Source: Hymenobacter mellowenesis (GTDB taxonomy: Bacteria; Bacteroidota; Bacteroidia; Cytophagales; Hymenobacteraceae). From it: 64,000 nucleotides of DNA. Location: the NCBI RefSeq assembly GCF_030581005.1, contig NZ_JAUQSX010000001.1:248001-312000 (forward strand). The letters run 5' to 3'. Position numbers and translations under genes: made by a program. The number at the start of each line of letters is the position of its first letter. Within the stretch, counting starts at the first letter, position 1. Shown here in pieces: positions 18,362-26,646 of the stretch. The notes under the pieces were generated by a model, which searched no databases, was not told the DNA's origin, and saw nothing but the letters and a program-made list of their open reading frames with translations.

Positions 18362-19558
18362 TTAGCCCACTTTCCGCAGGGCCACGCGCTCCTGCTCTAG
18401 GTCGCCCAGGTTGTTGAAAACATCCAGGCTGTCGCGCCGCAGGCCGCGTACTTCCTCGTCGGAAAGCTGCCGGACTTTGGTTTGAAAATCTTTGTAGTAG
18501 GCCAAAAACACCGCTAGTTCGGGCACCCGATTTTCGTAGGGCACCATGTTTTCCAGCACTTCGCTGAAGAAGTGCGGGCTATGAGTGGTCACAAAAAACT
18601 GGTTGTCTTGCTGCGTAGCGATGCGCTCGGCCAGCTGCGACACATACAATGGGTACGAGTGCGCCTCCGGCTCCTCCAGCAAAATCACCGTGTTGCGGTT
18701 CGATTCCATAGCCGCCAGGTAAAAGCCGTAGCGCTGCAGCGTGTCGCCGCTGCTCGAATATGGATAGGCGAAGCTGAGGCCGTCGATTTCCTTCATCACC
18801 TCAAACCGGCCGGTGTCGGGGCGCACGCGCATGCGCAGGCCGCGCTCGGCGAAGAGGCCAGCGAACTCCTGGCGCAAATCGGCGTGCTGTTCCAGCACCT
18901 GCACCAGGTTGTTGCCGTGCGGCGGCCGCAGGGAGGCATCGGCGTAGCGGCGGTCGATGTGCACCCCCGACTTGTAGCGGTACGATTTCACCGCCCGCGG
19001 CTGCCAGGACGGGCTCGATGCCACAAAATGGCCGTCCTCGCCGGGCTGGTCCATCAGGCCGTGCCGGTCGAACTCGGTGTAGAGAAACCCGGGCTCGGGC
19101 AAGGGCGAAGCCGTGGACAAGTGCGGGTAGAGCCGCTCAAGCAACCGCGAATCGTCGGCAGTTCGGGTTTTGTTGCGGCCTTCCAGCAGCGGCAAGCCCA
19201 GCTGGGCGCGCAACAGGCGGTACACGGCTTGGCTAAACACGCCGTACCGGAAACGTTTGTTCTTGGGTTCGTGCCCCAGCAGGCACACGTCGCGGTCGGT
19301 TTCCACGCGAATGGGGTGCGTCATTACCCCGTCGTGGAAGAGGTGCGCCGGCTTCTCGTAGCGCACAAAGCTGCTCAGGAATTTCTTCTTCTTTTCGAAC
19401 GGTAAACCACCCAGCAGGCTCATGGCTTCCAGCACCGTCGATTTTCCCACATTGGGCATACCAATGATGAGGTTGACGCGCCGCGGATGTAGCACAGCGC
19501 TCCGAATCGACTTGAAATTCTGGATGTACAGGGTGTTAATGACGTTTTCCATGCGCAT
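18362..19558 (-). CDS. Orphan AAA ATPase (AAA_21/OLD-like, no TOPRIM)
   Basis: 398 residues. The N-terminus IQNFKSIRSAVLHPRRVNLI leads into Walker A GMPNVGKST, as in SMC/RecF-like ATPases. A signature-like YSSSGDTLQRYGFYLAA precedes Walker B TVILLEEPEAHSYP and the H-loop FFVTTHSPHFF. The C-terminal 80 residues are helical, and there is no TOPRIM or other nuclease domain. Relatives occur both alone and as halves of two-gene defence modules (OLD-like, ATPase plus DUF4276/DUF4435), but no partner gene lies beside it here. The upstream 245 bases are clearly more AT-rich than the rest of the window, which could mark acquired DNA. The start is ATG 19558 or ATG 19552. Confidence 0.83.
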   Translation of the reverse strand: MRMENVINTLYIQNFKSIRSAVLHPRRVNLIIGMPNVGKSTVLEAMSLLGGLPFEKKKKFLSSFVRYEKPAHLFHDGVMTHPIRVETDRDVCLLGHEPKNKRFRYGVFSQAVYRLLRAQLGLPLLEGRNKTRTADDSRLLERLYPHLSTASPLPEPGFLYTEFDRHGLMDQPGEDGHFVASSPSWQPRAVKSYRYKSGVHIDRRYADASLRPPHGNNLVQVLEQHADLRQEFAGLFAERGLRMRVRPDTGRFEVMKEIDGLSFAYPYSSSGDTLQRYGFYLAAMESNRNTVILLEEPEAHSYPLYVSQLAERIATQQDNQFFVTTHSPHFFSEVLENMVPYENRVPELAVFLAYYKDFQTKVRQLSDEEVRGLRRDSLDVFNNLGDLEQERVALRKVG

Positions 19559-19803
19559 GTATTGGCAAACAAGCTGGACCGTTTACCGTTCAAACCGGAA
19601 GCAAAACTTCCCAAGTTGGGACTGCTACTTACGGATAAAACTGGCAACCAGACTCAGCTTTGCCAAGTAAATTGCCAGTCAGTCAGCAGTATTTTTGCCG
19701 AAGTTATACCCATAATTCAATCTTTTCGACGGGTTTTGCTAAATAAATTTTCCCTAATAATCTTAGCCAATACTCAGTCAAAAAAAGTGTCCTGTCTGAG
19801 TGC
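19559..19803. other. AT-rich intergenic stretch upstream of the AAA ATPase gene
   Basis: About 245 bases without a gene and clearly AT-rich against a GC-rich background (for example the runs AAATAAATTTT and AAAAAA near 19740-19786). It must hold the ATPase promoter. I could not find an exact TAnnTTTG with a spaced TTG in it. Confidence 0.6.
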
Positions 19804-19840
19804 AAAAAAAAGCCCCTGCCTATTCGGCAGGGGCTTTTTC
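19804..19840. terminator. Intrinsic terminator after htrA
   Basis: AGCCCCTGCC, loop TATTC, GGCAGGGGCT, with A and T tracts on both sides, so it can act in both directions. It lies 15 bases after the HtrA stop on the minus strand. Confidence 0.88.
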
Positions 19841-19854
19841 AACGCAGAAAGATG

Positions 19855-21351
19855 TTATTCGGCGCCGATGGGATAGTACGCCTTGCGGCCGTCCGGATAG
19901 ACGCCTTTTATCAGCACCCCGGAACCGTTGCGGGCTTGGTCGAGAATGTTTTTCACATCCGATGGCTTGGTCACCTCATTCTTATCGATGTGGGTGATAA
20001 TGAAGCCGTCGGCCATGCCGGTTTCACGGAAATTGCTGCCCTTGATGCCCGAAATCTTAGCGCCGCCTTCTAGGCCGAGTTTGGCCAGGTCGCGGGCCGG
20101 CACAGCGGCAATGGTAGCGCCTTCGTACTTGATAGCGGCCACGGCGTCTTCGCGCACCACGGCGGTAGTGCCGGTCGAGTTGCGCAGCGTGGCTTCGGCC
20201 AGACCGGCGCTGCCGCCGCGCGTGTAGCTTACCTTAATCTTGTCGCCAGGGCGGAAGCGGGCTACTTGCTCCTGCAGCTGCGAGGAGGTGTTCACGTTCA
20301 CGCCGTTGATTTGAGTGATAATGTCGCCCGTTTTCAGGCCAGCGGCGGCGGCGGCGCTGCTTTCGCTCAGGCCCTCCACGTACACGCCGTTCAGGGTGTT
20401 GAGCTTTTTCTCCGACGCCAGCTTGGCATCTACTTCGCGAATGCTGACGCCGAGCAGGGCGCGCTGCACCACTTTATACTTCAGCAGGTCATCGACCACT
20501 TTGCTGGCCAGTGAGCTGGGAATGGCGAAGGCATAGCCCTCGAACGAGCCCGTGTGCGAAGCAATGGCCGAGTTGATGCCGATGAGGTCGCCGTTGAGGT
20601 TGACGAGGGCGCCGCCCGAGTTGCCAGGGTTCACCACGGCGTCGGTCTGGATGAACGACTCGATGCCCATGTTGTCCTTGCGGCGCAGGATGTCAATGTT
20701 CCGGCCTTTGGCCGAAATGATGCCGGCCGTCACGGTCGAATTCAGGTTGAAGGGGTTACCCACGGCGAGTACCCACTGGCCCACCTTCACGTCGTCGGAG
20801 TTGCCGTACTTCACGAAGGGCAGGTTGTCGGCTTTCACCTTGAGCACGGCCAAGTCGGTGTTAGGGTCGGCGCCTACTAATTCGGCGTCGAACTTGCGCT
20901 TGTCGTCGAGCACCACCTCAATTTTCGAGGCTTTGTCGATGACGTGGTTGTTGGTCACGATGTAGCCGTTGGCGGCGATGATGACGCCCGAGCCGGAGCC
21001 CTGGCCCCCGCCCTGCGGCTGCTGCTGAAACTGGTCGAATTGGTCGCCGAAGAACTGGCGCAGGAAGGGGTCCATTTGCTGGCGCTGCCGGTCCACGGGC
21101 GCGGCGGCGTATTCGGTCATTACGTGTACCACGGCCGGGGTCACGGCGGCGGCGGCGGCCACGAAGTTCAGGCCTTCGGGCACGGTGTAGGGCGTGCTCC
21201 GCATTTCGGACGTATAACGCACCTGGGGGTTGGCCGCTACCGCCTGGGGCGCCACTTGGGCGGGCTCCAGCAGCTTGTACCCCCCCACGGCCACGCCGCC
21301 GCCCAGAATGGCGGAACCGAGCAGGCCGAGCATCATTTGTTTTGCTTGCAT
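19855..21351 (-). CDS. HtrA/DegP-family periplasmic serine protease
   Basis: 498 residues. An N-terminal signal anchor (MLGLLGSAILGGGVAVGGY) is followed by a trypsin-like domain with the full triad: His136 in VTNNHVID, Asp166 in PNTDLAVLKV and Ser245 in NPGNSGGALV. Two PDZ domains follow (about residues 300-395 and 410-495), giving the DegP-like order, with a Gln/Gly-rich loop before the His. It degrades or refolds misfolded envelope proteins in the periplasm. It neighbours a small heat-shock gene (hsp20) read in the same direction but separated from it by a terminator, so the two are probably transcribed apart although functionally related. Confidence 0.93.
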   Translation of the reverse strand: MQAKQMMLGLLGSAILGGGVAVGGYKLLEPAQVAPQAVAANPQVRYTSEMRSTPYTVPEGLNFVAAAAAVTPAVVHVMTEYAAAPVDRQRQQMDPFLRQFFGDQFDQFQQQPQGGGQGSGSGVIIAANGYIVTNNHVIDKASKIEVVLDDKRKFDAELVGADPNTDLAVLKVKADNLPFVKYGNSDDVKVGQWVLAVGNPFNLNSTVTAGIISAKGRNIDILRRKDNMGIESFIQTDAVVNPGNSGGALVNLNGDLIGINSAIASHTGSFEGYAFAIPSSLASKVVDDLLKYKVVQRALLGVSIREVDAKLASEKKLNTLNGVYVEGLSESSAAAAAGLKTGDIITQINGVNVNTSSQLQEQVARFRPGDKIKVSYTRGGSAGLAEATLRNSTGTTAVVREDAVAAIKYEGATIAAVPARDLAKLGLEGGAKISGIKGSNFRETGMADGFIITHIDKNEVTKPSDVKNILDQARNGSGVLIKGVYPDGRKAYYPIGAE

Positions 21352-21548
21352 GGGGTAAGGAAAAATTGAAAAAAGGGTGAAACCAGGTAATGAAGCAACT
21401 AATTTAACGTGGCGAGCATGAAAACCGGATGAGAAATTCCGGCGTTTTTGCTACCAACGCTGGAAAGATTCGCTTTAGCGTCTCATGGTTGCTTTTAGCA
21501 GAAAACAGGCCAGATGGGGTTGCTTGAATTCGTAACACACGAAGCTGC

Positions 21549-21578
21549 AAAAAAGGCACCCCGAGGGGTGCCTTTTTT
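21549..21578. terminator. Intrinsic terminator after hsp20
   Basis: A near-perfect 14-bp stem AAAAAAGGCACCCC / GGGGTGCCTTTTTT with a 2-nt loop. It lies 17 bases after the Hsp20 stop on the minus strand and is usable in both directions. Confidence 0.9.
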
Positions 21579-21595
21579 ACTTAAACGGCCCGCAC

Positions 21596-22105
21596 TTAGC
21601 GGATTTCAATGTGCTGCTTGGTCACCTTGTCGGTGTCGAAGGGCAGCGTGACGCGCAGGATGCCGTCGGTCAGCTCGGCGCCAATGGCCTTCACGTTCAC
21701 CGTGTCGGGCAGGCGGAAGCTGCGGGAGAAGGTACCATAGTTGGTTTCGAGGCGGCGGAACTTGGGCGCCTCGGGGGCTACCACGGCGGGTTGGTTCTCG
21801 TCGGTATTGGCCTCGGTAGCGGTAGCAGTGGCTTCTTTGGCGGCTGCGGCGGGGTTGGCGCGCTCGCCGGAAATCACCAGCTGGCCGTCGTGAAATTCAA
21901 TGTTCACCGCCTCCTTTTTCAGACCGGGCAGGGCCAGGTGCAACTCAAAGCCGTTGGCAGTTTCGAGAATGTCGGCGGCCGGCGCGAAGGCCGGCGCGGG
22001 TTGGGCCAGGGCCGTTTGCGGGGCCTGCAGCATGTCGGCCAGCATGGCGCTCAGGGCGCGGTTGGGGCGGAGGGAAGGGCGATTATTATACAGCAGAGTT
22101 GCCAT
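21596..22105 (-). CDS. Small heat-shock protein, Hsp20/alpha-crystallin family
   Basis: 169 residues. The alpha-crystallin domain runs from about residue 45 to the end: ANGFELHLALPGLKKEAVNIEFHDG, LVISGER, an Ala/Glu/Thr-rich insertion (about 85-112), then ETNYGTFSRSFRLPDTVNV, the conserved A-x-x-x-x-G-[IV]-L pattern as ELTDGILRVTLP, and the end KQHIEIR. The insertion loop between strands is longer than usual and of low complexity. It is an ATP-independent holdase in the cytoplasm that binds unfolding proteins under heat stress. The 246 bases upstream carry a repeated 15-bp motif that could be an operator. Confidence 0.93.
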   Translation of the reverse strand: MATLLYNNRPSLRPNRALSAMLADMLQAPQTALAQPAPAFAPAADILETANGFELHLALPGLKKEAVNIEFHDGQLVISGERANPAAAAKEATATATEANTDENQPAVVAPEAPKFRRLETNYGTFSRSFRLPDTVNVKAIGAELTDGILRVTLPFDTDKVTKQHIEIR

Positions 22106-22201
22106 GGGTGAGGGAGATAATACTTAAGTAAAAGACTGGTTGCCGATGCGCGGCACACCTGCTTTCCTTAAATTTTATACCAAACCAGTTTTCAAGCAAC
22201 T

Positions 22202-22216
22202 GCCCGACAATTTGTC
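22202..22216. promoter_or_regulatory. Candidate operator, copy 1 of a 15-bp repeat upstream of hsp20
   Basis: GCCCGACAATTTGTC, containing the palindrome GACAA-T-TTGTC. It lies 97 bases before the hsp20 ATG. An identical copy is at 22311-22325. Confidence 0.5.
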
Positions 22217-22310
22217 TTATTTTAACAATATCTGTGAACGATGCTGCGCCCATTTTTTCGCACAAAGCCCACTCCCAGCAGCTTTAAGCCCTAAAAATCG
22301 GCATTCCGAC

Positions 22311-22325
22311 GCCCGACAATTTGTC
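22311..22325. promoter_or_regulatory. Candidate operator, copy 2 of the 15-bp repeat
   Basis: GCCCGACAATTTGTC, identical to 22202-22216 and 109 bases from it (about ten helical turns). It sits between the end of the DUF2490 gene and hsp20. Confidence 0.45.
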
Positions 22326-22351
22326 AACAAACAGCTGAAACGGCAGCGGTA

Positions 22352-23179
22352 CTAGTGCTGCGTGGGCAGCTGACGGCGCTCGAACACCGTTTTGCCGGCG
22401 AAGAGGGTGAAACGCGCATCCAACCCGATGACGGGCGTCACGAGGTTGAGCCGGCCGGGGTCGGAGGTGGGCGTTCCGCTGATGGCGCTGTACTGGGGCA
22501 GGGTGAAGTAGTAGGACGTGGTGTAGGCAAACCAGGGCGTGAAGTCGAAATGGTTGCCGACGCGGCAGCCCACTTCGGCCCGTAGGCTGGTGTACTGAAT
22601 GGTGCGCTGGTCGGCATCGGTCGCGGCCTTCTGGAAGCGCACGTTGGTAACGGCTTCGTAGCTGAGGCGCGGACGCAGGGCAAAGCCGTTGGCCCCGACC
22701 GGAAATACCTTCTCCAAATCGACGCGCAGGCTGGCGTAGTTCTGGGCAACCGGCGTGTAGTAACGCTCTTTCACAAGCGGGAAAGCGCGGTAGGCACTCA
22801 GGCGTTGCCCAAACGTGAGCGGCCCGATATTGCTCCGGTGCCGCAGCCGCAGCTCGGGCGTTAGCACTTTTAAATCGGAACTGGGCTGGTATTGCAGGCC
22901 GCCGCCGCCGCTCCACTTGTCGCTCCAGAAATGCTCGTAGGATAAGGATACCGCCCGCTGGTCGAAGCCGAGGAACCGGTCGGTGCCCGCGTATTTGTTG
23001 TAGGCAGGAGTTTTTTCGCCGTGCAGTTCCAGCAGCAGATAGTCACCGTTTTTCAGGGCCATTTCGCCCTGCAGGTTGGCCCATAGCTGGTAGTCCATTA
23101 CTGCGCGGCGGGTTTGGGCGGCGGCGGGATAGGCTGCCAGCGCCCCAAAGGTGAGTGCGAAGAGAAGCGTTTTTTTCAT
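22352..23179 (-). CDS. DUF2490 outer-membrane beta-barrel-like protein
   Basis: 275 residues from the ATG at 23179 (MKKTLLFALTFGALAAYPAAAQ), which gives a classic signal peptide; an in-frame upstream extension of 12 residues is not needed. The mature protein is a series of alternating amphipathic strands with aromatic ends (AVMDYQLWANLQGEMAL, AVSLSYEHFWSDKWSGGGGLQYQP, FTPWFAYTTSYYFTLP), matching DUF2490, a family of predicted outer-membrane barrels. No substrate is known. The gene stands alone with a palindromic element just upstream. Confidence 0.8.
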   Translation of the reverse strand: MKKTLLFALTFGALAAYPAAAQTRRAVMDYQLWANLQGEMALKNGDYLLLELHGEKTPAYNKYAGTDRFLGFDQRAVSLSYEHFWSDKWSGGGGLQYQPSSDLKVLTPELRLRHRSNIGPLTFGQRLSAYRAFPLVKERYYTPVAQNYASLRVDLEKVFPVGANGFALRPRLSYEAVTNVRFQKAATDADQRTIQYTSLRAEVGCRVGNHFDFTPWFAYTTSYYFTLPQYSAISGTPTSDPGRLNLVTPVIGLDARFTLFAGKTVFERRQLPTQH

Positions 23180-23246
23180 CCTGAAAATTAGCAACAAGCG
23201 TGGAAAGACACGCAAGTTATGAATAGCTATTGAGGCTGTTCAGAAA

Positions 23247-23356
23247 CAGACCGTCACGTCGGGCGCAGCCGATACGTCTCGCGGGCCTGACTAATTCAAT
23301 CGATTAAGTCACTACCCCAAGCGAAAGGTCTCGGCTGCGCCCGACGCGACGGTCTG
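23247..23356. repeat. Palindromic element, family 1 copy c (diverged arms)
   Basis: The arms pair CAGACCGTCACGTCGGGCGC with the inverted GCGCCCGACGCGACGGTCTG, with several mismatches. The loop again has TTCAATCGATT as in copies a and b. Confidence 0.8.
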
Positions 23357-23367
23357 TGCTCCCTCTC

Positions 23368-24564
23368 CTACTTCCCGGCCAGCTCCTGCACGGCCAGCCA
23401 GGCCATCAGGCCGGGGCCAGTGGTGAGGGCCTGCTCGTCGATGTCGAAGGTGGGGGTGTGCACCGAGGCGGCAAAGCGGCCGTCTTCGTGCCGCGTGCCG
23501 AGGCGGTAGAAACACGCTGGGGCCGCCTGCGAGAAATAGGCGAAGTCCTCGGCGGCCATCCACTGGTCGAGTTCCACCACGTTTTCGGGGCCGAGGTAGG
23601 CTTCGGCGGCGGCGCGCACGCGGGCGGTGAGCGCGGGCTCGTTTTCCAGGTACGGGTAGCCGTGGCGGATTTCGAGCTCGCACACGGCGCCCATGCTCTC
23701 GGCCAGGCCCTCGCACAGCTTGCGCAAGTGCTGGTGGGCTTCGGCGCGCCACTCCTCGTTGAGGGTGCGGAAAGTGCCCTCAATGTACACCTCGTTGGGA
23801 ATGACGTTGGTGGCGCCGTTGGCGATGACCTTGCCGAAGCTGAGCACCGAGGGAATCTTGGGGTTGGCGCGGCGGCTCACCACCTGCTGGGCGGCCACAA
23901 TGATGTGCGCGGCCACCAGCACGGGGTCGAGGTTCATTTCGGGCATGGCGCCGTGGCCGCCTTTGCCTTTGATGGTGAGGTACAGTTCATCGGTACTGGC
24001 CATGTAGCGGCCAGGGCGCAGGCCAATTTTGCCGGCCGGCAAGTGCGGGAATACGTGCTGCCCCAGCACGTGGCCCACGGCCGGATTTTCGAGCACGCCT
24101 TCCTTTATCATCAGCGACGCGCCGCCCGGCAGCCGCTCCTCACCCGGCTGAAACATCAGCTTCACGGTGCCTTTAAACTCGCCTTTCAGCTCGTTCAAAA
24201 TGCGCGCGGCGCCCAGCAGCGAGGCTGTGTGCACGTCGTGGCCGCAGGCGTGCATCACGCCGGGGTTGGTTGAGCGATAAGGCACGTCGCTGGCTTCCTG
24301 AATGGGCAGTGCGTCCATGTCGGCCCGCAGCGCGATGGTGGGGCCGCCGGGTTGGCCTTCAATCAGGGCCACCACGCCGGTATTGGCGATGGGCTGGGGC
24401 GTGAGGCCCAGCTTCTGCAGCTCCTGCGTGACAAAGGCGGCGGTGTTGGTTTCTTCAAACGACAGCTCCGGGTGGGCGTGCAGGTGGCGCCGAATGGCCA
24501 CGGTATCGGCCGCGTACTGGGTAGCGAGGGCTTGGATGCGGGGAATGAGAGCGGACATGGGCAT
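23368..24564 (-). CDS. M20-family amidohydrolase/peptidase
   Basis: 398 residues from the ATG at 24564 (MPMSALIPRIQ); an ATG two codons later is equally possible, and the open frame further upstream runs through a palindromic repeat and is not coding. Metal-ligand motifs of M20D amidohydrolases are present: HLHAHPELSFEE, ALRADMDALPI, MHACGHDVHTASLLGAA with the Cys/His/His site, and FQPGEE; the lid-domain motif KGKGGHGAMPEMNLDPV and ending HTPTFDIDE are also clear. It hydrolyses N-acyl-amino acids or hippurate-like amides in the cytosol using two divalent metals. The exact substrate cannot be told. Confidence 0.92.
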   Translation of the reverse strand: MPMSALIPRIQALATQYAADTVAIRRHLHAHPELSFEETNTAAFVTQELQKLGLTPQPIANTGVVALIEGQPGGPTIALRADMDALPIQEASDVPYRSTNPGVMHACGHDVHTASLLGAARILNELKGEFKGTVKLMFQPGEERLPGGASLMIKEGVLENPAVGHVLGQHVFPHLPAGKIGLRPGRYMASTDELYLTIKGKGGHGAMPEMNLDPVLVAAHIIVAAQQVVSRRANPKIPSVLSFGKVIANGATNVIPNEVYIEGTFRTLNEEWRAEAHQHLRKLCEGLAESMGAVCELEIRHGYPYLENEPALTARVRAAAEAYLGPENVVELDQWMAAEDFAYFSQAAPACFYRLGTRHEDGRFAASVHTPTFDIDEQALTTGPGLMAWLAVQELAGK

Positions 24565-24603
24565 AGCGAGGCAAGGATGGTATAAATAGAACGGTGAAAT
24601 CAG

Positions 24604-24701
24604 GCCGTCATGCTGAGCGCAGCGAAGCATCTTTACCTCGATACTAAACCAATCGAAGCAACGAAGCGGTAAAGATGCTTCGCTGCGCTCAACATGACGT
24701 T
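24604..24701. repeat. Palindromic element, family 1 copy d
   Basis: The arms CGTCATGCTGAGCGCAGCG... (from 24606) and the inverted partner ending at 24699 enclose a loop CTCGATACTAAACCAATCG. The inner arm end is TTTACC and not CGCGTG as in copies a and e. Confidence 0.88.
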
Positions 24702-24734
24702 CTTTTACCCACACGTCCCCGCGCGCCTCCTCCC

Positions 24735-25307
24735 CTACGGGTTCTTGTTTAGCAACACCTGGGTGGGTTCCAGCTCCAGCTTGGGCGTGAGGCCGCGCAG
24801 GCGGGCCAGGCCGCGGGCGGCGTCGAGCTTGGTGAGGTAGTCGCCGATGTAGAGGCGGTAGACCGGCGACTTGAACACGATGTAGTCCGTCTCGTCGGGG
24901 TAGCGGCCGATGATGGTGCGCCGGATGGCCATCACCTTGTCGCGCTCCAGGCCGAGGTACACCAGAATGCGGTAGCCCTGGGCATACTTCACGTTCTGGT
25001 TGGTGTAGGCCTGGTCGCGTAGGCGCTGCTCCACCTGGGGGTTGACGTGGGCGGTGGGCGCCACGGCGGTTTTGGGCGCGGCGGGGGCGGCCGTGGCGGG
25101 CAGCGGCTTGGGCGCCGCAAACACGGGGCGGTACCGCGTCACGTCCTCAGCGGGCAGGGGGGCGGGGGCTGGGGCGGCTGTGGCCACGGGCTTGCGGGTG
25201 GTATCGGGCGGGGCGCTGGCCTGCGGGGCCTGCTGGGCGGTGCTGGCGCAAGCCACCAACGAGAGCAACGCGGGAAAAAGCAGCACCTTAAGCAACGGTC
25301 GGGTCAT
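24735..25307 (-). CDS. SPOR-domain-like lipoprotein
   Basis: 190 residues from the ATG at 25307 (MTRPLLKVLLF). The lipobox LLSLVACAS marks a lipoprotein. A long Ala/Pro-rich linker (about 20-85) leads to a C-terminal domain, GYRILVYLGLERDKVMAIRRTIIGRYP...YIVFKSPVYRLYIGDYLTKLDAARGLARLR. The pattern of two strand-helix units with V-Y-R-L-x-I-G-D is that of SPOR (peptidoglycan-binding) domains. It would sit in the periplasm, tethered to a membrane, near denuded glycan strands at the division site. Its start overlaps the end of deoC by 20 bases, so they probably share a transcript. Confidence 0.78.
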   Translation of the reverse strand: MTRPLLKVLLFPALLSLVACASTAQQAPQASAPPDTTRKPVATAAPAPAPLPAEDVTRYRPVFAAPKPLPATAAPAAPKTAVAPTAHVNPQVEQRLRDQAYTNQNVKYAQGYRILVYLGLERDKVMAIRRTIIGRYPDETDYIVFKSPVYRLYIGDYLTKLDAARGLARLRGLTPKLELEPTQVLLNKNP

Positions 25308-25956
25308 GGTCTTCAGCAATCAGGGCCACACTATTGGACGAGCCGAGGCGGTCGGCGCCGGCGGCCACCAGGGCCTCGGCTGCCGCCCGGGTGCGGATGC
25401 CGCCCGAGGCTTTAATCCGCATGGTTTCGGGCAGCACGCGGCGCATCAGCTCGATGTCGGCCACCGAAGCGCCCCGGCTGGCAAAGCCGGTAGAGGTTTT
25501 CACGAAGTCGGCCTCGCCAGCCACGCAGAGCTGGCAGGCCAGCTCGATTTCCTCATCGGTGAGCAAAGCGGTTTCGATGATGACCTTGAGCAGGGCCTGG
25601 TGCACGTGGCAGAGGTCGGCAAGGTCCAGGATTTCGTCCTGAATAGCGGCCGTCTTACCCGATTTCAGGGCCGAAATATTCATCACCATGTCCAGCTCAT
25701 GGGCTCCGTCATACAAGGCCACCTCGGCTTCCTTGAACTTGACGCTCGAAGCCGCGTAGCCCAGCGGAAACCCGATGACCGTGCCCACCGGCACGGGCGT
25801 GCCTTCTAGCTTGGCGGCGGCCAGGGCCACGTAGCAGGGCGGCACGCATACACTGGCGAAGCCGTGGGCCACGGCCTCCTCGCAGAGCTGAATGATTTCG
25901 GCCTCCGTGCAGTCGGGGCGCAGCAGGGTGTGGTCGAGGCGGGCGGCGAGGTTCAT
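25288..25956 (-). CDS. deoC: Deoxyribose-phosphate aldolase
   Basis: 222 residues from the ATG at 25956 (MNLAARLDHTLL), which is where the family begins; upstream codons are not part of it. It is a TIM-barrel aldolase of class I with the Schiff-base lysine Lys153 in DFVKTSTGF and the second lysine Lys182 in RIKASGGIRT. The VIGFPLGY and VIIETALLTDEE blocks are also conserved. It cleaves 2-deoxyribose-5-phosphate to glyceraldehyde-3-phosphate and acetaldehyde in nucleoside salvage. A TACCTTTG -7 box sits only six bases before the ATG, suggesting a very short or absent leader. Confidence 0.95.
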   Translation of the reverse strand: MNLAARLDHTLLRPDCTEAEIIQLCEEAVAHGFASVCVPPCYVALAAAKLEGTPVPVGTVIGFPLGYAASSVKFKEAEVALYDGAHELDMVMNISALKSGKTAAIQDEILDLADLCHVHQALLKVIIETALLTDEEIELACQLCVAGEADFVKTSTGFASRGASVADIELMRRVLPETMRIKASGGIRTRAAAEALVAAGADRLGSSNSVALIAEDHDPTVA

Positions 25957-25961
25957 GCCCG

Positions 25962-25969
25962 CAAAGGTA
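25962..25969 (-). promoter_or_regulatory. Bacteroidota -7 element TACCTTTG before deoC
   Basis: An exact TAnnTTTG match whose 3' end is five bases from the deoC ATG. The expected transcription start falls at or next to the start codon, so the mRNA may be leaderless. Confidence 0.55.
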
Positions 25970-26100
25970 GCGGGTTCGGCGGGCCGGGCGCCGCCCCCGG
26001 CCATCGGGACTGAACCATTTCCGGCGGCGCGGCCTTGCGCCATCGGCTACCCGCCGAATTTGCTTCGACCTCGCGGCCTTTTGCTTCATCAACCCCTGCT

Positions 26101-26541
26101 ATGAACGACGTTTTCTCCGATGTTTTTGCCCTCACCTACGAGCCCGTCTCTAACCTGCTGGTGGGCCGCTGGATGGCCAACGTGCCCGACCGCAGCCTGC
26201 TGCCCCCGCAGGAAGAGCTGCTGACGGCCGCCCTGCACCACAACCGCTGCCGGTTCTGGCTGCTGGATATGCGCGCCCAACAAGCTTATTCGCCCCTGCT
26301 GCTGGAGTGGCTAGGCGGCCTGCTGGCCCAGCAGGTGGTGTCGGTACTGAGTTCGCCGGTGTTCATGGCCTGCGTGGCCGATGAAAGCCACCGGACCGAA
26401 ATCGAGAGCATTGGCACCGAAACCCTGCTGCGCCAGCAGGCCGAGCACGAGTTCTACCCCTACTTCTTCTCCGACGAAGCCGCCGCCCGCCTCTGGCTGG
26501 CCGACAGCCAGGACCACGCCCACCGCCCGCCCCGGCAGTAG
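26101..26541 (+). CDS. Small protein of unknown function, paralogue of 17739-18200
   Basis: 146 residues from the ATG at 26101 (MNDVFSDVFALTYEP). It shares with the 153-residue protein at 17739-18200 the start L-x-Y-x-P-x-x-x-L-L-V-G-R-W, the strand NRCRFWLLDMR and the C-terminal EFYPYFFSDEAAARLWL. It is soluble, with a helical middle and no enzyme motif. A STAS-like fold is possible. Divergent from deoC and followed by a strong terminator, so it is a single-gene unit. Confidence 0.68.
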   Translation: MNDVFSDVFALTYEPVSNLLVGRWMANVPDRSLLPPQEELLTAALHHNRCRFWLLDMRAQQAYSPLLLEWLGGLLAQQVVSVLSSPVFMACVADESHRTEIESIGTETLLRQQAEHEFYPYFFSDEAAARLWLADSQDHAHRPPRQ

Positions 26542-26592
26542 CTTTTTCCGCATTGGCAACCATCGCTTCCCGGCTACCAACTTGCCAGTGAC

Positions 26593-26629
26593 AAAAAGGG
26601 CCCGCTGCAGATGCAGCGGGCCCTTTTTT
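26593..26629. terminator. Strong bidirectional terminator
   Basis: A 17-bp stem AAAAAGGGCCCGCTGCA / TGCAGCGGGCCCTTTTT with a 2-nt loop, between the convergent genes at 26541 and 26647. Confidence 0.92.
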
Positions 26630-26646
26630 CACCGTTCCAGGCGCCC

